Assembly: GCA_039654915.1 (NCBI GenBank)
Contig: CM077599.1
Span: 21,079,501-21,143,500, forward strand
Length of the DNA stretch: 64,000 bases
Direction of reading: 5' to 3'
DNA from: Aquilaria yunnanensis
Taxonomy: Eukaryota; Streptophyta; Magnoliopsida; Malvales; Thymelaeaceae
The translations under genes were made by a program, and so were the position numbers. This document shows positions 23,709 to 35,340 of the stretch, in pieces (position 1 is the stretch's first letter; each line of letters opens with the position of its first letter). The notes below the pieces were generated by a model. The model had not been told where the DNA came from and made no database searches. It was given only the letters and a program-made list of their open reading frames with translations.

Positions 23709-25068
23709 TAGTTCTTTTATTATGCACCTATGTTTAATTAGACATACTAACTCATCCTTTAATCTTCTATATATAAGGTTTAAATTATTAAAAAAATTGA
23801 CAAAAATACCCTTAATTAAAATATTCTTTTCTACAAAAAAACCATAGCTTGCTATTGCTGTCTCCTCCAGTGCCAGCGTCGGCAACGGTGCCGGTGCCAC
23901 CACCGAATTGTCATATGTCATGTTTGAAAAAATGAAAAGTGTCTGAATGGATATCGAAAAGTGTCTAAAGAAATATTTAGAAGTGTCTGACCAATACGTA
24001 TACAATTTATTCTATTAAAAATTAACTAATTAAACAATAAAAAATTGTCTGAATAAATGCATAAAAGTGTCTAAATAAATATTTAGAAGTGTCTGATCAA
24101 TACATAGACAATTTACTCTCTTCAAAAAAAATTAATTGAAACAATAAAAAGGTGTCTAAATGAATGTATAAAAGTGTCTAAAGAAAAGTGATAAAATGTC
24201 TAAAGTAATACGCAAATAATTTATTTTTATAATAAAAAAATGTAAACAAAATAATGAAAGAAGTGTCTAAATAGAAATTTAAAAGTGTTTAAATCAATAT
24301 TTGAAACTGTCTAAAGAATCATTTAAAAAATTATAAAATACCCTCCCCTTTGTCCTTGGCCGTTCGTTTCAGATCTCACAGTGCATATCTTTCCGTCATC
24401 AGAAACAGTGGTTCCCTGCCCCTGGTCGCACCTCACCTCGCCCTTGGCGTGCCTCGCGTCGCCTCGTGCTTTGCCTCCCCCCCTTGCCGCGCCTCGTCTC
24501 GCATCGCCTCATCTCCCTCATCTCCCATCGATTGCAGCCTTCGATCAAAGCGGCGAGAGATTGAAGATTGAAGGAGCTTTCGATCCGAGGGACAACAAAG
24601 ATCTCGAGGTGAGAGATCGGAGATCGGAGTGGCGTAAGAGATCGAAAATCGGAGATCAAAACGATGCAAGCGATCAGCGATCGAGGCGAGCGTGAGAGAT
24701 CCGAGATCGAAGCAGATCCAGACGAGAGACCGGAGATTGTAGATACGAAGGAGAACGCAGAGCGGCGGTGATAGGCAGCGATTGCATTGTCAGAATGAAG
24801 AGCAGCGACAATGAAGCCAAAGCGAACAACGAGCAGCAGCGATGAAGTCGGATTGAGGTCGAAACAGAGGAGAATCAAAACGAAATGAAAGAAGAGAGGC
24901 AGTGATGAAGCCGGAACAAAGTTGGGATTTAGGGCGGCGGCGGCGGCGAATAGGGGAGAATGAACGCCGGCAAACAGGGAGAGAGAGAATTTCTGACAAA
25001 GGGAAGTTTAGGGGTAAAATTGTAAAACAATTACTATGTCTAATTAGACATATGTTCATAATATCCAT
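23709..25068 (+). mobile_element. Unclassified nonautonomous repeat, copy 2
   Basis: Homologous to 21608-22951 over both ends, the AAGTGTCT word array and the junction to the GC-rich core (CATCGATTGCAGCC). The core here (24350-24990) is longer in GAGATCGGA-type words. The two copies are about 760 bp apart in the same orientation. Confidence 0.7.
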
Positions 25069-25327
25069 ACTATAAATTTATTCACTTAAGTGTGAGAAAG
25101 AAAACACTGCAAATTAAGGTTGAGGGTGTTGTTTAACACAATGTCAAAATGCAAAGGTCTTGAGTTCGACTCCAGACTTCTCACTTCTACTTCATGCCAC
25201 AAACGGTTAGTTCAGTTGTCTTTTAAATCCTGAAAAAGTTAAGATGTCCCAATCCCTTAATTAATATAATAAAACGCATTTCTCCTGTATACTTGCAATG
25301 GTACTTTGTGTAGAAAAAGAAAAGTTA
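25069..25327. other. Spacer with a weak tRNA-like word
   Basis: GAGTTCGACTCC at about 25160 resembles a Pol III box B on the plus strand, but no convincing box A or element borders were found. Confidence 0.3.
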
Positions 25328-25340
25328 TGAGTGCAATATA

Positions 25341-25728
25341 TTTTTTTGAACTGCCAAAAGGATATATTAATCAAACGAAAATTACAAAGTTACACTGCAC
25401 CCAGCCTCAACTAGTTGTTATCACGCCTAATATAAACACCAGCACCAACTCTATACAACCAAAAACACACTTCTATTGACTATTTTTTGTCTCCCAACTT
25501 GGGTTCACCAACAAAATGTATCTAAACCCACCTTGCTTCCACAAAAACGACAAGGCTTGCACATCACTTACATTTGACTTGCTGAGTATTTACCAGCATT
25601 AAACACTAAATCATTTCTACAGTTCCAAATAACCCAGCAACTGACATAACAAACAACCAGCCATACTTTTTTTTTTACCTTAGTATCCATCCACAACCTG
25701 CCAGAATAAGATAAAGCATCTCCAGTTG
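25341..25728 (-). mobile_element. 5'-truncated LINE (L1-type) insertion
   Basis: Perfect 13-bp direct repeats TGAGTGCAATATA flank the segment (25328-25340 and 25729-25741). On the minus strand it ends in a short poly(A) next to the left repeat. Its coding remnant includes W-V-I-W-N-C-R-N-D, a pattern of the zinc-finger/RNase H end of plant LINEs. These are the marks of target-primed reverse transcription with 5' truncation. Confidence 0.8.
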
Positions 25729-25741
25729 TGAGTGCAATATA

Positions 25742-26201
25742 ATTGACACATAAACCTCAAAGAATTTATTTTTGAAGTACTTAATAGCAAGATAAAAAAT
25801 GGATAGGTGAAAAGAATAGGTGAAAATTCCAAAAAGAAAAAGAAAACAATGATCTCTTAGTGTAATCATTTCTGTAAATTTGACATTGCTCTAAATCAGC
25901 GAATATGCGTGCTCACTGTTTAACTCAAAAGCATCCGTGCTCGACTTGGCGAAGACAAAAACAAAACGCAGGTTGGCAGGATTTTGGAGACTTTTAGACT
26001 AGGATTAATATTTAGCAGATTTTAAAAATTTGTCAATTGTGGTATGAAAACATTATAGCATTTTCTTTCTCACGAGAATGGCCCTTCAACTTAGCTGACT
26101 CCCACGAGTTCACCTCTCAACTCCAACTTCTCTATATATCATACTTTTTTCATCCCATTAAATCTACTTTATTTGAAGCGGAGTTTAAGAGTAAAAATAT
26201 G
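25742..26201. other. AT-rich spacer
   Basis: Nothing supported. Confidence 0.5.
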
Positions 26202-26203
26202 TA

Positions 26204-26436
26204 CTCCCTCCGTCCCATAAATTTTGATACATTTGATTTTTTTATTGTATTTTGACTCAATTTTATTCATATTATTATTTGTTAAAAAAATCAAAAAAAA
26301 TATATTTAGAAACTAAATATCTTGAATTATCATTCATATACAAAGATTTTATATTTATATATTAAAATTTTGAAAATAAAAAATTATAAATTAATTAATA
26401 AAAACAAATGAAGCAAAACTTTTGGGACCGAGGGAG
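26204..26436. mobile_element. Stowaway MITE
   Basis: Terminal inverted repeats CTCCCTCCGTCCC / GGGACCGAGGGAG with TA duplications at 26202-26203 and 26437-26438. Length 233 bp, AT-rich interior, no coding capacity. The termini are the standard Stowaway sequence mobilised by Tc1/mariner transposases. Confidence 0.92.
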
Positions 26437-26438
26437 TA

Positions 26439-27305
26439 TTTGTTTTCAATTATACCCTGCCATACCTTTTCAGATGCCAAACGTTTCTTGTTGCCGCACC
26501 TCCATGTCCTCCACCTCTCTGCCGTACTACTTTTTTTTTTTTTAATTTTAAGAACAGGAGGGATAACTTTTCTCCCTAAAAGATTCAATTGCGTACTTCT
26601 GATGATGCACTTATGCTCTAAGAGCAAAATCCATCACTAATTTATGTATAGGGTTCTCATTTAGCTTAGAAACAAATTTCATATTAATCATGAGACTTGA
26701 GGCTTTAAAATTTTAATTTAATTTTAACTTTGAATCATTATGTTTGTTTAGAATCATTGTATCTATGATCAAATAAATCAATACGCCCATTCTAAACAAT
26801 ACAATGGTTGGTACAGTTGTATTGTTTAATTAGAAGAATTATGACTATTCAAGTGAATAGATATGTCTATTCTAAACAATACAACATTATGACTATTTAA
26901 GTGAATAGGTATGTCTATTCTAATAAACAGTATATTGGTTGGTAACAACACAATTATTCTAACCGACACAATTGTTTAAAACAATACAATGGTTTGAACC
27001 AACACAATTATTAAAACCAACACAATCTTTCATTGTGTCCTCTTGTGCCCTTTAAATACAATGTCTCATGTTATTCAAAGTACCTTTGATCCTTTCTACA
27101 GTAGAGTTAAGAGCTTTGTTGTATCCTCTAAAACAAAATTCCTCATTAGAAAATATTGTCTTTAGGACAATGATAATAATTCATGCCTTAAAACAAATTA
27201 CTTTAATTATTCTAACAATTTAAAGTAGTAGTATTTCTCAAATTCTCTCTAGAAACCCATATCATGGTGTATCGGATCTCGGAGTCATCCGCAACCTGGT
27301 CGAGG
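26439..27305. other. AT-rich spacer with a short imperfect duplication
   Basis: Near 26845-26930 the phrase ACTATTCAAGTGAATAG...TGTCTATTCTAA occurs twice about 50 bp apart. No gene seen. Confidence 0.4.
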
Positions 27306-27530
27306 TCAGATCCTTTTGACAGGGTCATTGGACAACTGCCACAACCCTTGGTTGGTTTCGCCTCTCTTCATGTCCTTCATCATCTATAGCACCTCTGCCA
27401 TATCCAATCTTTGCTCCGGCACAATTGACATACATACCATCGTGATCTACAAAATTTGAACCATATCTTCTTTGATGTTTCGATATGCCATCTCTTCCAG
27501 ATGCTCGTTAAAATCTGCATTGAAGAGGTC
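27306..27530 (-). pseudogene. Receptor-like kinase C-terminal fragment
   Basis: The minus strand reads D-L-F-N-A-D-F, N-I-K-E-D-M-V-Q-I-L, V-P-E-Q-R-L-D-M-A-E-V-L and R-G-E-T-N-Q-G-L-W-Q-L-S-N-D-P. This is the end of the kinase domain and tail of the plant LRR receptor-kinase group around Arabidopsis At5g58300/At4g23740. In intact members the kinase-like domain relays signals at the plasma membrane. Three in-frame stops (two TAG, one TGA) and the absence of any upstream kinase sequence make it a pseudogene fragment, perhaps moved by a transposon. Confidence 0.6.
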
Positions 27531-28565
27531 TAATTGCTTGTCCGTAGACTAATTTAGAATCGGGGGTAAACTGTGGACAAGAGATTGGAGTTCAAAATTT
27601 TCTTGTTTTGTATATTTAAGTTTGAAAGCAAAGGTTAAAATCGGGGTAGTATAGTAAATTGTATGCAAAGAACTTACCAAATAATAAAATTGTGCAAGAT
27701 TGGTGGGACTGCTAAAAAAGAAAAATGAAGCAAGATTGGAGAGACAAATGGAGTATTTCTCAAAGTTTAAAAAATATAGAGCACACCATTCAAATATGAT
27801 CCTTAATGTCCCATTTATCTATAGATGGATAACTGGGTTCATTTTAGATTCCTTTAGCCTATCTATAGGAAAATTTAATTCAATTACATGTTCTTCTATT
27901 GTCTGCGAGATCATTAAATTATTTGATAATAGTTAAAAGAAAAACTTAAAAGAGGGATTGCAAAGTGAAGAGTTAAAAATTAAGGAAAATTGTTATCGTG
28001 AAACCGTTCTCAATGTAATTTATTTGTTTGATTGACGTGACATATTGTTATTAAAATAGCTATGATTTTTATTACTATTAAACGATCCATTTGTACAGAA
28101 TTAACTAAAAAACTAGTTGACTTATTGTACACTTGGTGAAGATTTTTTTTTTCTAAAAAAAAAAGGACTTGGAGCTGTACCAATATTGGAGATATTCCTC
28201 ATCAATTATTGTTGCTCAAAGACTAGCTTAAGCATCTTCAAGAGCACCCAAACCCTTCACACGCGGCTTCTACCATACAATAAAAAATGGAATCCCTCGG
28301 AGATTCTAATACCAAAATTTTCCTTGCTATTACTAAACAATGGGGAGAGCGCTGTCACTCTATACATACGCTGATCAATGCTCATGGTCCATAGATGATA
28401 GTTCCATATCAAATTTGACATATTATGTATGAACATCCCAAAACGTGTTCTCGTACCTGCAGACCAAAATACCCACTTTCCTAACAATGGAACAACAACA
28501 TCTCCTCTGCCCATTAATTAATTTTGAAACTCGGGCAAGCATTGTTTTGACAAGACAACTTTAAA
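27531..28565. other. AT-rich spacer
   Basis: No gene supported; open frames at 27700-27936 and 28117-28374 lack recognisable family features. Confidence 0.4.
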
Positions 28566-28990
28566 GTGCCTGGTCGAGCTGGATGGGCTGCAACCCATAG
28601 CCTTCAAGCAATATTGGTCCTTTCGGCCCCTTCAATTCTTAATGTACTTCGTGCCTCTATTTAGTGCGGATTTCTACTTAAGGACTTGAATATAACATAT
28701 ATAACTTTTATTCCAAAAGTTCAGCATCCAACTCTAGTCAATGACTTTCCACCAATTAGGTTGTGTAATATAATTTACAAGGCTTATACAGACTAGTCGT
28801 ATTAATAATTAAGCCATTACTACAGTAGTGTCATAACATCAAATGCCTTCATATTGGGAAGAGTTGTGCAAGTTGATATTATAATTACTTCATATTGTCA
28901 AGCATATGATTAAAACTAGTGACCCTGAAGGGTTTAAAACTATTTTTAAGTCGGCCATAAGGAAATCTTATTCCGTAGAAATATTTCAGT
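28566..28990 (+). pseudogene. LINE reverse transcriptase fragment
   Basis: Plus-strand reading gives P-G-R-A-G-W (family P-G-P-D-G), then I-T-F-I-P-K-V-Q-H-P, D-F-P-P-I-R-L-C-N-I-I-Y-K-A and N-A-F-I-L-G-R. These are consecutive blocks of L1-type RT before the catalytic centre. Stops and gaps are present and the catalytic motif is not found. Confidence 0.65.
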
Positions 28991-29930
28991 TATTGGGGAC
29001 ATGAAGGCTACTCGTAAACATAACCGTTTGATTTTCTTGGAAATGCCCACACTTTATTGCGAGACGTTACTTCGCATATTGGTTCAAAATATAATGCAAA
29101 CCAAACTCTTTATTTTTTTTCCATTAACTCTTTTGTTTTCTTCCACTAAAAAATTTTATTGTATCAGATTACAACTAATCAAAAGCTATATATATCGGCC
29201 TTTTCTCATCATTCATATACAATACTATTCTGTGGTTCTAATTAAATGAATATACGTGTCAAAGAAACCATTTGCATGCCTTAAAGTTGTTTGAAGAACG
29301 TATACCTTAAGCATTTTTTTAATTTTGATGTGTGTGTGTATGTAACATTAAGTAAATATATTTAAATTTTTTTATCTTACTTTATTTTCATTTTTTTTGC
29401 CTTTTTATTTACGTATAAGCGCAGATATTTCTACGGCTGGCAATTAATTTATTGCCGCATTAACTTTGGCATGACATTTTTCATTTTACTTGAATTTATC
29501 TTAATGGAGGCAATCAAAACTAATTTCATATATTTTATAATGAATGAGGCTGCATCTAAAATTTTATATAGTCATAATGAATATTTTTTTAAAAAATATA
29601 TACCATTTATATAATTTTCTCAAAATTAAGTATGACATTGCCACTAATTAATTATTCATGACTGCATGCGCCCCCTTCCAGGATTGATATGAGATGACAA
29701 CAAAGCACTTGAAAGGTGGGAAAAGATACAAGATACTTACATAAGCTTGGCCTATTTCGGGCACCACTTTTGAAAAAATTTGAGATTTATCATTTTCAGC
29801 TCGTGATATACTTATACTTTTCCTGGATGATTTGGACGAAACGAGCATGTTGCTTGGGGGATTGGTGAGTTGGAGGGTTTTTTAGTTCAAATGCTTACAG
29901 CGCCTTCTTTTAGTTTTTCATGTTTCTTTT
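28991..29930. other. AT-rich spacer
   Basis: Nothing supported beyond homopolymer runs. Confidence 0.5.
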
Positions 29931-31485
29931 CATTTTTTTTCCCCTTGTTTTCCGACACTTTTTTTAAAATTTTTCCTTGCTTTCCTTGCACTTCTCTTTT
30001 TTCCCATTTTCTTTTTTCAATTTTTGTTTATATTTAGTTTTTCCATTTTTATTTTTCATCTTCTCATTTTTTCCTGTTTTTTCTTTTCTTTTTTCATTTT
30101 TTGTATTATTTCAAGATTTATTTGTTGTTTTGCTTTCAATTTTATTCCTTATTATCTTTGATCTTTTTAAAACCTGTTTGCCTTTTTTCTTCAATTTTTT
30201 TTGAAAATTACCTATTTTTTCTTCATATTTTGATTTAGATTTTTCAACTAATATCTAAACAAATAACTATTAACAAAAGAGCAATTGAAGCCAAAAAAAA
30301 AAAAAGAGAAAAGAACTAATAGCTACAGATAAAAGAATAGTTAATTTTTCTAGACATATACTTAGAAAAGAACAAATGACTCATAATAAAAGAACAACAA
30401 TAGCTACTAGTTTTTTCTTTTAGAAGAATTAGCTGATAAAAGAATAGATAAAATTGATAAAAAAATAAATAAGAACTAATAAAAAACATATAAAAATGAT
30501 AAAAGAACAAATAAAAGTTGATAATAGAACAAATAAAATTAATAAAAAATAAATAAGAATAGATAAAATTTATAAAAGAACAAAAAAGAAATAATAAAAA
30601 ACACATAAAATTGATAAAAGAATAGATAAAACTGATAAAAGAAAAAATAAGAATAGATGAAAGAACAGGTAAAAGTTATAAAAAAAACAAACAAGAAATC
30701 ACAAAATAACATATAAAATTGATAAAAGAACATATAAAACTTATAAAAGGACAAAGAAGAATTGATAAAATAAATAAATAAAATTGATAAAAGAATAGAT
30801 AACATTGATAAAAAGACAAAAAAAATTATAAAAGAATAGATAAAACATATAAAACAGTAGATACAATTGGTAAAAAAATTAAAAAATTAAAAAAAGGATA
30901 GCTAAAACAGATAAAAAATATATAAAACTAATACAAGAACAAATAAGAACTGATAAAAAAGAGTTGATAAAATTGATAAAACAACAAATAAAAACTGATA
31001 GAAGAACAGAAAAAACGGGTATATGAATAAATAATAACTGTTAAAAGAACAAACAAAGAATGATAAAAGAATAGATAAATCTAATAAAAGAACAAATAAT
31101 AACTGATAATATAACAAATTAAACTAATAAAAGAACAAATAAGAATTGATAAAAGAATATATAAGAACTAATTTAAAAATTTTAAGAACTAGGAACGATG
31201 CAAAAAAATAAATAAATAAAACAAAAATGAAAAAAAAAAACAAAAACCAAGTGGAAAAATTTAAAAAAAAAAAAAGACAAAGAAATGGGGGGAAAAAAAC
31301 AAGCAAAATTTATGAAAAATGAAAAAAAGTTAAAATGGAAAGAAACTAAAATAGGAACAAACAAACGAGAAGGGGCTCGGGAAAACAAAGGGGAATAAGA
31401 AGAAAAATACAATAAAAACAAAAACAAATTAGAAGGGCAACAGGCAAAAAAGGAAAATAAGAAAGACATAAAATTAAAATAGAAA
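29931..31485. repeat. Long low-complexity tract, T-rich then A-rich
   Basis: 29931-30230 is a polypyrimidine stretch (TTTTC words). 30290-31180 is a degenerate repeat of words such as TAAAAGAACAAATAAAA and TTGATAAAAGAATAGAT. 31200-31485 is purine-rich. Minus-strand frames here are Phe/Tyr/Leu-rich artefacts. The opposite strand bias of the two flanks would allow imperfect foldback. Confidence 0.8.
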
Positions 31486-31502
31486 CTGGATGGGGAGGGG
31501 GT

Positions 31503-31560
31503 AGTTGGGAGTCGAACCCACGCCCTCAGTTATCTTTTTAACGTATTTTCACCACTCAGC
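31503..31560 (-). other. tRNA-like Pol III promoter (box A and box B)
   Basis: On the minus strand TGGCTGAGTGG (31542-31552) matches box A and GGGTTCGACTCCC (31507-31519) matches box B, with tRNA-like spacing. A complete acceptor stem and a normal anticodon arm are not evident, so it is probably a tRNA-derived SINE head or tRNA relic, not a functional tRNA. Confidence 0.45.
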
Positions 31561-31867
31561 CAAAGACGGAAAATTGCATGAAAATGGACAAAAATTATAC
31601 ATAAGTAATACGCTTGTCCCGAAGCATGCACGCAAGTCTGCACACAAGTCTGACTGAAACACAAAAGTGAAACAATTAGTACTATTAAATGGTGTGTAGC
31701 CTTCGGGCTTTTAAACAGTTGGCAAGGTCTAGTTGGTCTAGGGAGGAGCTTGGGGTCTGCTTGGCATCTTTGGTAGCAAGCGGGAGTGTGAGGATGATGG
31801 AGATTGTGTGCCAATCTTGAAAAGAATGGTAGGAGTGGGTGATTCCTAATCCTGCCAGATGTAATGA

Positions 31868-32885
31868 GTTTTCTAACTTTAAATTGTTAGGGATTGGGGG
31901 CATCCCCGACAGTTGTCTCTAATGTATGGTTCAAAGACTTAAGCTCCCCTTGTTTTCCTGTCTAAAACCTGTAGGAAGGCAAGGGAGTTGGGGTTAATAT
32001 ATGCCCGGTTGGGTTTTAATTATTGTTTTGCCATTAATTCTGTTGGTTGTAATGGGTGTTTGATTTTGTTCTAGGATCAGAGTGTTGATATTCAGATATA
32101 TTCCTTGTTTCTTTTTCACATTGATGCTATGGTGTTTCTTGAAGGGGCCTCTTTGCGTTTACCTAGTATTTATGGGCAACTGCAAGTCGAAAATCATCAC
32201 GTTATTTGGGCTTTACTTTGGCAACTATTGGATTATTGGTCTGATGACCATTGGTTTGCTGTTGGTGATTTTAATGAGATATTATGGAGTCATGAGAAGG
32301 ATGGATAATGATTGTTCTTTTGCATAGATGCAATAGTTTCAGAAGGCACTTTAGCATGCTCATTTAGAGGATTCTAGTTGTAAAGGGCCCAAATTCACTT
32401 CAAGTGGGACTTGTTGTGGTGGTGTGAAGGTCGTGGAGAGGTTGGATCAAAGGTGTCTAATTTGGCCTGGCATACATTATTTCCCGATGCATTATTGCAA
32501 ACAAAGTTCTTTGCTAAGTCGGATCATGTGGCTTTATTCTTATCTATTCTTCCCAAGTCTCGTTGGTTTAGTAGCAGTGGGGTATGGCAGTTTGAGTCTT
32601 TTTGGACATCAGAATGGTCATGTTGACAACATGTGTCAAATGTTTGGAGGTCTTCGTCATCCATGGAAAGATGGGAGTCAATTTAGAGCAAGATTTTTTA
32701 TGCTAAAAAAGAATTACAGGAATGGACTCAGACAAAGATTAGCGATATTTGTCATTGGATTGGGGAGTTGGAGTTATCCCTACATCATTCACTTTGTCTA
32801 GGAGCATCTTGCTTGTCTTCCTAGATGAAACAGTATCAAATGGAGCTTCAGGATTTCTTGTCAAATGAGGAGGCTAGATTATTAC
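31868..32885 (+). pseudogene. LINE ORF2 endonuclease domain
   Basis: The frame begins with a degraded L-N-C-x-G-L-G (family W-N-C-R-G-L-G) near 31877. It continues to S-I-Y-G-Q-L and G-D-F-N-E-I-L near 32265, the metal-binding block of the apurinic-type endonuclease, then L-D-Q-R/S-D-H-V-A-L-F-L near 32520. This enzyme nicks target DNA for L1-type insertion. Frames change repeatedly and stops are present. Confidence 0.75.
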
Positions 32886-35340
32886 CACCACACAAAAATG
32901 AGAGAATTACAAGTATGACATAATGATCAAAAAGCCATTATATTGTGTAATTCTCTTCATAGTGATTGAAGTGTGAGGGGTAAAAGGTATAATGAAAACC
33001 TCCCTAAAAGTGTTCCAAGTTGATAACTTAGCCCCCAAGAAAAGCCTTAAAGGTTGCTTGTTTGTCAAGCAACCTTTGGACTTTTTTGTAAGGTTTTAAA
33101 AATTCGGGTACTCAATTGCAAAACTTTCATAAAAGAGCTTTGGAGAGTTATGAGAATGATATGAATGGTATAAAAGTGCTATTGGAGGACCAAATTTCTC
33201 ATAGAAGACAATTTTGGACAAAGGAAACACTAAAGACATTAAGGACCTAAATGTCCTAATGTAAACCTTAAGGTGTTCAAGCTTTTTACTTAAGTCAAAT
33301 GGTAGAATTGTGGTGTTATCCTACCATAGGGGAGGCAACCAAGGCTTGGTAAATGGGTAAAAAATGTTGGGCACATGTGTACCAATGAGTTTAAGGCAAA
33401 GAAACCATAATTAGTGAGAAGGAAAATGACATAAAGTAAGGTTAAGCTTTGTTTAAGTGTGTTTTATGCCCTTAAGCTCATTTAAGGCCATTTAAGTGGC
33501 CAATTCACTTATCTCTCTCCCATTTTCAGCCTCCTCCAGCCCAAGAACATAGCCATACTTCTTCCATAGCCACCATACTTCCAAGATTGAAATTGAAGAC
33601 AAAAGGAAGCAATTGGAAGCAAACTAGAGCTATTGCTTGGATACTTCAAGGATTAAGCTTCAAATTCGGCCTACCTACTTTGGTAATGGTTCTCCTGCTC
33701 TCATGGCTTGTTTTCTATATTTTTAAGCAACCATAGAGCTAGGGCTAAGCTTGGAAGAGAGCCATGAGCTTCATGAACCAAGCTTAGTGAGGGGAGTACA
33801 CTTATTGAAGGTTTTGTGACCTAGTGTGAAGTGCACAAAGATGGCAGTGAAATAAAAGTTTCTAGAGCCCAAAGTTAGTACTAACTAATTTTAAAATCCT
33901 CCTAAGACCAAGCATTAACTTGAGGAGGGCTGCCATAGTGATTTACTTAAATTTATTATGTGTTTTATAGACTAATCTATGGTTATTGTTGCTGCCGCAT
34001 TTCATGTGTTTACTGGTTGTGAATGGCTGCTGCATTTGGTTGCTATATCTTGTATATATGCATTGTGATTTTTGTGTTTTAATGTCTTTGGATGCAGGTT
34101 TTAATGATGGTTATATTACTTATTGAATACAAGTGCTACCCTTACTAAGTTTCTCAATGAAACTTCATCCCCTCCATTCTGTCATTTCAAGTCTAGCAGA
34201 AAGATCACATTCAAACTGACATTTGTGGTTTGAGTTTAGATCTAAAATTTCAGGTACATGAACTTCCATATGTCTAGTCATGATCTGAAAAATTTGGTGA
34301 TTTTAGGAGCATATTTGATATTTTTAGTGATTGTACTTATTGTGTTGTGCAGCAGCTATCCAACATCCTGTTCTGGAGTCCATTATATCTCAGGAACTCC
34401 TGTAACTTAAGGTGTGTATCTAGCTAAGTTAAGACCATTTTTTAGTGCATGTATACATGTACATGTAGTGTATGTAAAATGAGACAAGTATGTGAACATT
34501 TGAGTAATGTTTTGACTATGTAAGTAATGTAGTGCAAAGCTGTCAAATGCGAATGATGGACTGCTTACTTGTAAATTTTGTTTTAGCCACATATGGTTGT
34601 TAAATATAAGAGAATGTATTTCCTATGTGTAATGGACATATATGGGTTTGCATTGGAGGGCTTTCCTCTTGTGAATGAAGTGTTTGCACACTTATGAAAT
34701 TTTGTATGGCCAAAATGGTCATAAAGTGACCAGAATTTTAACTTTGTATTTAAAGTTCTATATCTCCCTGTGTAGAAGGAATCTTGGCATGCAATTTTGA
34801 TCACACCTAGAGAACATCTAGAGGTTGAACTAGAATTTGAAATTTCTGAATTTGGAGCCTTGTAGCCAAAGATATGATGTTGCAAAGTTGGCTAAGTTAC
34901 TATTCATTTGGTCAGAATTTTGTAACCAACTTAAAAAATCCATAACTTGGTCCATAGGTAGGCTATTGATGCAAAACAAAATTTCTTGGTTTGCTCTAAG
35001 TCTCTACTTGATAATAGAGCAAAGAAAACAAGGTGTACATAGCTAAAATGATACAATTTATTAGTAGAAATTACAAGTGCAGTGACTGGTCACTAGAACT
35101 TAACAAGATTGCCTAATGTGTGGTAACAAAAATTAAGACTTGTGCTAGTGTTTTCCTTCTTTGCTGCCATGGTGTGCATAAAATGTGAATATGTGTATGA
35201 TGGTTAAACCAATATGCATGTGTTTACATAGTGCCCAAGAGAACCACTTGGGTACGCACACTAAGGGTAGTATTCTGATGGCCTACAAAATATTACTAAC
35301 CCTGGGAGTCTAAATGCACAATTTTGACACCATAATTTAA
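32886..35340. mobile_element. Unclassified ~2.4-kb insertion within the LINE
   Basis: LINE coding stops at about 32885 (after E-E-A-R-L) and resumes at about 35345 (P-E-W-V-A-S). The intervening DNA has no LINE similarity. It contains a 10-bp inverted repeat GAGAATTACA/TGTAATTCTC at its left end, a perfect 12-bp hairpin at 33049-33077, and no long ORF. Borders are approximate and I found no terminal repeats or target duplication. Confidence 0.5.

Noticed and set aside
25119..25190. Possible SINE from a box B-like GAGTTCGACTCC
   Set aside because: No convincing box A, tail or flanking duplication.
29977..31469. Several Phe/Leu/Tyr-rich ORFs resembling membrane proteins
   Set aside because: Produced by T-rich low-complexity DNA; no conserved pattern.
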